DNA of 64,000 bases from Streptomyces sp. NBC_00250 (GTDB lineage Bacteria > Actinomycetota > Actinomycetes > Streptomycetales > Streptomycetaceae): the NCBI RefSeq assembly GCF_036192275.1, contig NZ_CP108088.1:8728001-8792000 (forward strand). The letters run 5' to 3'. The notes beneath the pieces were generated by a model that was not told the origin of the DNA, made no database searches, and saw nothing but the letters and a program-made list of their open reading frames with translations. Positions within the stretch are counted from its first letter, which is position 1. Every line of letters begins with the position of its first letter. Positions 60,485-64,000 of the stretch are shown here, one piece after another. The translations under genes and the position numbers were made by a program.

Positions 60485-60994
60485 TCAGTCCGAGAGGCCG
60501 TCGAGTGCGTCGCCGATCGCCGCGCGCAGAGTGTCGTGCCGCGGGCCGAGCGCGTACCGCTCGTCGCTCCACCGCTCCCTCGGGTACAGCCACACCGGCA
60601 TCCCCACGAGATCGGCAGACTCCCACTCGTACCGGGGCCAGACGTGGGCGTGCAGGAAACCGTCGGTGTTGCCGAGGATCTCCAGGTTCACGCGCCGGAA
60701 CGCGGGGTCGAGGCGCCGGCATGCGCGCTCGACGGCTTCGCCGAGGTGGTCCATGTCGGAGAGGAAGCGGAGACGCCGGGCCTTCGAAAGCTCCGAAAGC
60801 CGCTGAACAGCCGGATCGTCCGTCAGAAGCACGGAGTACCCGGGGAGGAACTGGACGTCCCCGATGACCGCGAATCCGGCGTGGAGACGCCTGAGAACCG
60901 TGGGGTTCTCACTCCGAAGCGCGCTTCCGATGCGATCCGCCCGCCAGTCGATCGTCATGTCGTCCTGCATGTCGTCCTGCATGTCGTCCGTCAT
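60485..60994 (-). CDS. HIT-like hydrolase
   Basis: A 169-residue protein of the histidine-triad fold: VIGDVQFLPGYSVLLTDDPA and DGFLHAHVWPRYEWE, whose HAHxxPR matches the H-x-H part of the triad. Its substrate would be a nucleotide such as diadenosine polyphosphate. The N-terminus is MTDDMQDDMQDDM, encoded by three repeats of a 12-base unit, each providing an ATG; ATG 60994 gives the longest form, ATG 60958 (MTIDWR) has the best ribosome site (AGGACGAC). The third His is not certain. Confidence 0.8.
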   Translation of the reverse strand: MTDDMQDDMQDDMTIDWRADRIGSALRSENPTVLRRLHAGFAVIGDVQFLPGYSVLLTDDPAVQRLSELSKARRLRFLSDMDHLGEAVERACRRLDPAFRRVNLEILGNTDGFLHAHVWPRYEWESADLVGMPVWLYPRERWSDERYALGPRHDTLRAAIGDALDGLSD

Positions 60995-61051
60995 GGCAGC
61001 CGACCGTACCGGTGCGCGATCGCCTTCAGCCCGCCCTGCCGGAGTGGGGGG

Positions 61052-61081
61052 TGGACTTACTAGGACGTCCAACTATATGTT
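61052..61081 (+). promoter_or_regulatory. Promoter of the riboswitch transcript with GGACGTCC palindrome
   Basis: TGGACT (61052-61057), an 18-base spacer and TATGTT (61076-61081) form a plausible promoter. GGACGTCC (61063-61070), extended to TAGGACGTCCAA, lies in the spacer and would let a repressor block it. Confidence 0.5.
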
Positions 61082-61084
61082 CGT

Positions 61085-61242
61085 GACAAGCCCGCGGTGC
61101 AGGGAAGCCGGTGTGAATCCGGCGCGGTCCCGCCACTGTGACCGGGGAGTGTGCTTTCCAGCAGTTGAGGCCACTGACGGCAACCATCCGTCGGGAAGGC
61201 CGGAGAGCGCGCGCTGATCCGGGAGTCAGGATACCGGCCGTG
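61085..61242 (+). ncRNA. Cobalamin riboswitch
   Basis: The conserved elements are in the right order: GCAGGGAAGCCGGTGTGAAT then CCGGCGCGGTCCC, the B12 box GCCACTG (61132-61138) followed by TGACCGGGGAG, the variable arms, CACTGACGGCAACCATCCGT then CGGGAAGGCC, and GGGAGTCAGGATACCGGCC near the end. This class binds adenosylcobalamin and usually turns off expression when the vitamin is present. It is on the + strand, 243 bases before mmsA. Confidence 0.93.
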
Positions 61243-61266
61243 GGGTGTTCCGTGTTGTCCACGAGG

Positions 61267-61359
61267 ATGGAGCAGACACGCATGGCACCGGTACGTGACC
61301 ACGGCCCAGGTGATCCGGCGGAGTACCCGAACGACGAGGCCCTGTCCCCGCGTTCGTGA
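61267..61359 (+). CDS. Possible 30-codon leader ORF after the riboswitch
   Basis: ATG 61267 opens a 30-codon frame (MEQTRMAPVRDHGPGDPAEY then PNDEALSPRS) that ends at 61359, downstream of the riboswitch and before mmsA. The ribosome site is weak. It may be a leader peptide or the relic of a lost gene, such as a cobalt transporter subunit; nothing in the sequence identifies it. Confidence 0.25.
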   Translation: MEQTRMAPVRDHGPGDPAEYPNDEALSPRS

Positions 61360-61485
61360 CTCGACGAAGGCGACCGGCCTTCCCCTGTCCCGCGGCCGGA
61401 CCCGCGAAGCGCACCCCGATCGGTGTCGTGCCGCGCCCCCTTGCCGCGCCTTCCTCGGATCCTCACCTGACGAGAGCAGGCTTCG

Positions 61486-62985
61486 ATGGTCCGCGAACTC
61501 ACCCATTTCATCGGCGGAAAGCACACCACCGGCACGTCCGGTCTCTTCGCCGACGTGTACGACCCCAACACCGGCGCGGCACAGGCCAGAGTGCCCCTGG
61601 CCGGGCGCGCCGACACCGAGGCGGCGATCGCCGACGCCGAGGAGGCCCAGCGGGAGTGGGGCCGGTGGAATCCGCAACGGCGCGCCCGCGTGCTGCTGCG
61701 CTTCCTCCAACTCGTCGAAAGCGAAAGGGAGTCCATCGCGCGACTGCTCTCCGCGGAACACGGCAAGACCGTCGCCGACGCCCACGGCGACCTGCAACGC
61801 GGCCTGGAAGTGGTCGAGTTCGCTGCGGGAATCCCGCACCTCCTCAAGGGCGAGTTCACCGACAACGCCGGCACCGGCATCGACGTGCACTCGCTCCGCA
61901 GCCCGCTGGGCGTCGTCGCCGGGATCACTCCCTTCAACTTCCCGGCGATGATCCCGCTGTGGAAGGCCGCACTCGCCCTGGCCTGCGGGAACGCGTTCAT
62001 CCTCAAGCCGTCCGAGCGCGATCCCTCCGTACCCCTGAGGCTCGCCGAGCTCTTCCTGGAGGCCGGACTCCCGCCCGGCGTGTTCAACGTCGTCAACGGC
62101 GGCGAGGAAGCCGTCGACACCCTCCTCGAAGACCCCCGCGTCCAGGCCATCGGCTTCGTCGGCTCCACGCCGATCGCCGCGCACATCTACGCCACCGCCG
62201 CCGCGCACGGCAAGCGCGCGCAGTGCTTCGGCGGTGCCAAGAACCACATGATCGTGATGCCGGACGCCGACCTCGACCAGGCCGCCGACGCGCTGATCGG
62301 CGCCGGCTACGGGTCTGCCGGCGAGCGCTGCATGGCGATCTCCGTCGCCGTACCCGTGGGCGAGGAGACCGCCGACGCACTGGTCGCGAAGCTGAAGGAC
62401 CGCATCGCGGGCCTGCGCATCGGCACCTCCGACGACCCGGACGCCGACTTCGGGCCGCTCGTCAGCCGAGACGCCCTGGACCGCGTCAACCGCTACGTCG
62501 GTATCGGTGTCGACGAAGGCGCGGAACTCGTCGTGGACGGACGGGGGTTCAGCCTCCCCGGCCATGAGAACGGCTTCTTCGCGGGCGCCTCGCTCTTCGA
62601 CCGGGTCACCCCCTCGATGCGGATCTACCAGGAGGAGATCTTCGGCCCGGTGCTGGGCGTCGTACGCGCCGCCGACTACGAGGAGGCCCTGCGGCTGCCC
62701 AGCGAGCACCCCTACGGCAACGGGGTGGCGATCTTCACCCGCGACGGCGACACGGCCCGCGATTTCACCCGCCGTGTCGACACCGGCATGGTCGGCGTCA
62801 ACGTCCCCATCCCGGTCCCCGTGGCGTACCACAGCTTCGGCGGCTGGAAGCGCTCCGGCTTCGGCGACCTGAACCAGCACGGCCCCGACGCCATCCGCTT
62901 CTACACCCGGACCAAGACCGTCACCTCGCGCTGGCCCTCCGGGGTCAAGGAGGGCGCGAGCTTCACCATCCCGACGATGGGATGA
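61486..62985 (+). CDS. mmsA: Methylmalonate-semialdehyde dehydrogenase (CoA-acylating)
   Basis: A 499-residue CoA-dependent aldehyde dehydrogenase of valine and pyrimidine degradation: methylmalonate semialdehyde plus CoA to propionyl-CoA and CO2. Markers: FIGGKHTTGTSGLFADVYDP, AGITPFNFPAMIPLW, GFVGSTPIAAHIY, CFGGAKNHMIVMPDADLD, GYGSAGERCMAIS with the catalytic Cys, PYGNGVAIFTRDG and GWKRSGFGDLNQHG. ATG 61486 follows GAGAGCAGG. It overlaps the acyl-CoA dehydrogenase start (ATGA). The leader carries a B12 riboswitch, unusual for this gene. Confidence 0.95.
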   Translation: MVRELTHFIGGKHTTGTSGLFADVYDPNTGAAQARVPLAGRADTEAAIADAEEAQREWGRWNPQRRARVLLRFLQLVESERESIARLLSAEHGKTVADAHGDLQRGLEVVEFAAGIPHLLKGEFTDNAGTGIDVHSLRSPLGVVAGITPFNFPAMIPLWKAALALACGNAFILKPSERDPSVPLRLAELFLEAGLPPGVFNVVNGGEEAVDTLLEDPRVQAIGFVGSTPIAAHIYATAAAHGKRAQCFGGAKNHMIVMPDADLDQAADALIGAGYGSAGERCMAISVAVPVGEETADALVAKLKDRIAGLRIGTSDDPDADFGPLVSRDALDRVNRYVGIGVDEGAELVVDGRGFSLPGHENGFFAGASLFDRVTPSMRIYQEEIFGPVLGVVRAADYEEALRLPSEHPYGNGVAIFTRDGDTARDFTRRVDTGMVGVNVPIPVPVAYHSFGGWKRSGFGDLNQHGPDAIRFYTRTKTVTSRWPSGVKEGASFTIPTMG

Positions 62986-64000
62986 GCGCCGTGACCACCC
63001 TCACCGAGGACCAGCTCGCCCTCGCCGAAGTCACCCTGGACTTCGCCCAGGAACAGCTCGCCCCCCACGCCGTGACCTGGGACCAGGACAAGCACTTCCC
63101 CGTCGACGTCATCCGCAGGGCCGCCTCACTCGGACTCGGCGGGGTCTACGTACGGGAGGAGCACGGCGGCTCCGGACTCACCCGGGCCGACGGCGTCCTC
63201 GTCTTCGAGACCCTGGCGACCGGCTGCCCCTCCATCGCCGGCTACCTCTCCATCCACAACATGGTCGCCTGGATGATCGACCGGTACGGAGACCACGCCC
63301 AGCGCGCCCGATGGCTGCCCGGCCTCTGCTCCGCCGAAGCCCTGGGCAGCTACTGCCTCACCGAACCGGGCGCGGGCTCGGACGCCGCCGCCCTGCGCAC
63401 CCGCGCCGAGCGGGACGGGGAACACTACGTGCTGACCGGAGTGAAGCAGTTCATCTCCGGCGCCGGCGCCTCCGACGTGTACGTCGTGCTGGCCCGCACC
63501 GGAGGGGTCGGCCCGAGCGGGATCTCCGCCTTCGTCGTCGAGAGGGGCGACCCGGGAGTCTCCTTCGGTGGGAACGAACGCAAGATGGGCTGGAACGCCC
63601 AGCCCACCCGCCAGGTGGTCCTCGACGGAGTGAGGATTCCCGCCGACCGGCGGCTCGGCGCCGAGGGCGAGGGTTTCCGCATCGCCATGCACGGCCTCAA
63701 CGGCGGCCGCCTCGGCATCGCCGCCTGCTCCCTCGGCGGCGCCCAGAGCGCACTCGACCGCAGCCTCACCCATCTCGCCGACCGCGAGGCCTTCGGCAGC
63801 CGACTGCTCGACGCCCAGGCCCTCCAGTTCCGGCTGGCCGACATGGCCACCGAGCTGACCGCCGCCCGCGCGCTGGTACGGCAGGCCGCGGAGGCCCTCG
63901 ACCGCGGCGACCCACAGGCTGCGCAGCTCTGCGCCATGGCCAAGCGGTTCGCCACCGACACCGGGTTCTCCGTCGCCGACCGGGCGCTGCAACTCCACGG
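62982..64000 (+). CDS. Acyl-CoA dehydrogenase, isobutyryl-CoA type (partial)
   Basis: At least 339 codons, cut by the right edge. N-terminal helices (TEDQLALAEVTLDFAQEQLA), then YVREEHGGSGLTRADGVLVF, YCLTEPGAGSDAAALRTRAE (FAD-binding region), GVKQFISGAGASDVYVVLAR, ERKMGWNAQPTRQVVLDGVR and FRLADMATELTAARALVRQA. The last visible residues read RALQLHG; the catalytic Glu/Arg ending is outside. The pattern suggests an isobutyryl- or 2-methylbutyryl-CoA dehydrogenase, fitting with mmsA in valine degradation. Start ATG 62982 overlaps the mmsA stop. Confidence 0.93.
   Translation, partial: MSAVTTLTEDQLALAEVTLDFAQEQLAPHAVTWDQDKHFPVDVIRRAASLGLGGVYVREEHGGSGLTRADGVLVFETLATGCPSIAGYLSIHNMVAWMIDRYGDHAQRARWLPGLCSAEALGSYCLTEPGAGSDAAALRTRAERDGEHYVLTGVKQFISGAGASDVYVVLARTGGVGPSGISAFVVERGDPGVSFGGNERKMGWNAQPTRQVVLDGVRIPADRRLGAEGEGFRIAMHGLNGGRLGIAACSLGGAQSALDRSLTHLADREAFGSRLLDAQALQFRLADMATELTAARALVRQAAEALDRGDPQAAQLCAMAKRFATDTGFSVADRALQLH

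Overview
The window is GC-rich actinobacterial chromosome, most likely Streptomyces. The evidence is very high third-position GC, frequent GTG starts, 4-bp ATGA/GTGA gene overlaps, and close matches to Streptomyces families such as the OleD/Mgt macrolide glycosyltransferase, a fused SecDF and a RamB-type glyoxylate-shunt regulator. There are about 55 supportable genes, no rRNA, no tRNA or CRISPR that I could recognise, and no intact transposon. Several decayed gene remnants mark unstable spots.

Layout. 0-4.4 kb: edge of an NDH-2-like dehydrogenase, a transporter remnant, an FMN reductase, a beta-propeller lipoprotein, a small phosphatase, a dienelactone-hydrolase-like protein. 4.6-7.6 kb: an RNA-repair pair (T4 Rnl1-like ligase and T4-type polynucleotide kinase-phosphatase) followed by an RNase HI-like gene. 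7.9-11.5 kb: GNAT, enoyl-CoA hydratase/3-hydroxyisobutyryl-CoA hydrolase family, glutaminase, NUDIX. 11.7-15.5 kb: MarR regulator divergent from an amidohydrolase, an iterated C-rich repeat tract, then a membrane protein and a multicopper oxidase. 15.5-23.4 kb: a long minus-strand operon of mostly unknown function (cupin, two zinc-ribbon membrane paralogues, a third paralogue without the ribbon, an acidic-tailed membrane protein, an asparagine-synthetase-like protein lacking the usual Cys2, an aldehyde dehydrogenase) behind one perfect palindrome. 23.5-30.5 kb: acyltransferase, SecDF, macrolide glycosyltransferase, and a TetR/FAD-monooxygenase pair with strong operators. 30.6-37.6 kb: plant-directed secreted proteins (NPP1/NLP-like; pectate lyase fused to pectin methylesterase), FabV, an anchored protein and a lactate-monooxygenase-like enzyme. 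37.8-42.7 kb: aldo-keto reductase/GlcG/MFS operon and an MFS/AraC divergent pair. 42.7-46.9 kb: pseudogenes around a DUF916-like/FG-GAP (WxL-like) secreted pair. 46.9-50.9 kb: a compact three-gene operon of alpha/beta-hydrolase, caspase-like protease and a 539-aa partner, flanked by remnants. 51.5-54.7 kb: thioesterase, LuxR, ABM-like and VOC proteins. 54.8-60.4 kb: 3-hydroxyacyl-CoA dehydrogenase, malate synthase, isocitrate lyase and a divergent RamB-like regulator. 60.5-64 kb: HIT-like protein, a cobalamin riboswitch, then mmsA and an acyl-CoA dehydrogenase running off the edge.

How they fit. The C2/branched-chain acyl-CoA genes at the right end form a coherent catabolic block (glyoxylate shunt plus valine degradation). 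The two loci most likely to be undescribed systems are the caspase/alpha-beta-hydrolase operon (46.9-50.9 kb), which looks like a conflict or programmed-death module on a small island, and the zinc-ribbon/VLHD-domain operon (15.5-23.3 kb). The RNA-repair pair is a third, better understood in phage T4 than in actinobacteria. All functions are from sequence reading alone; no database search was run.
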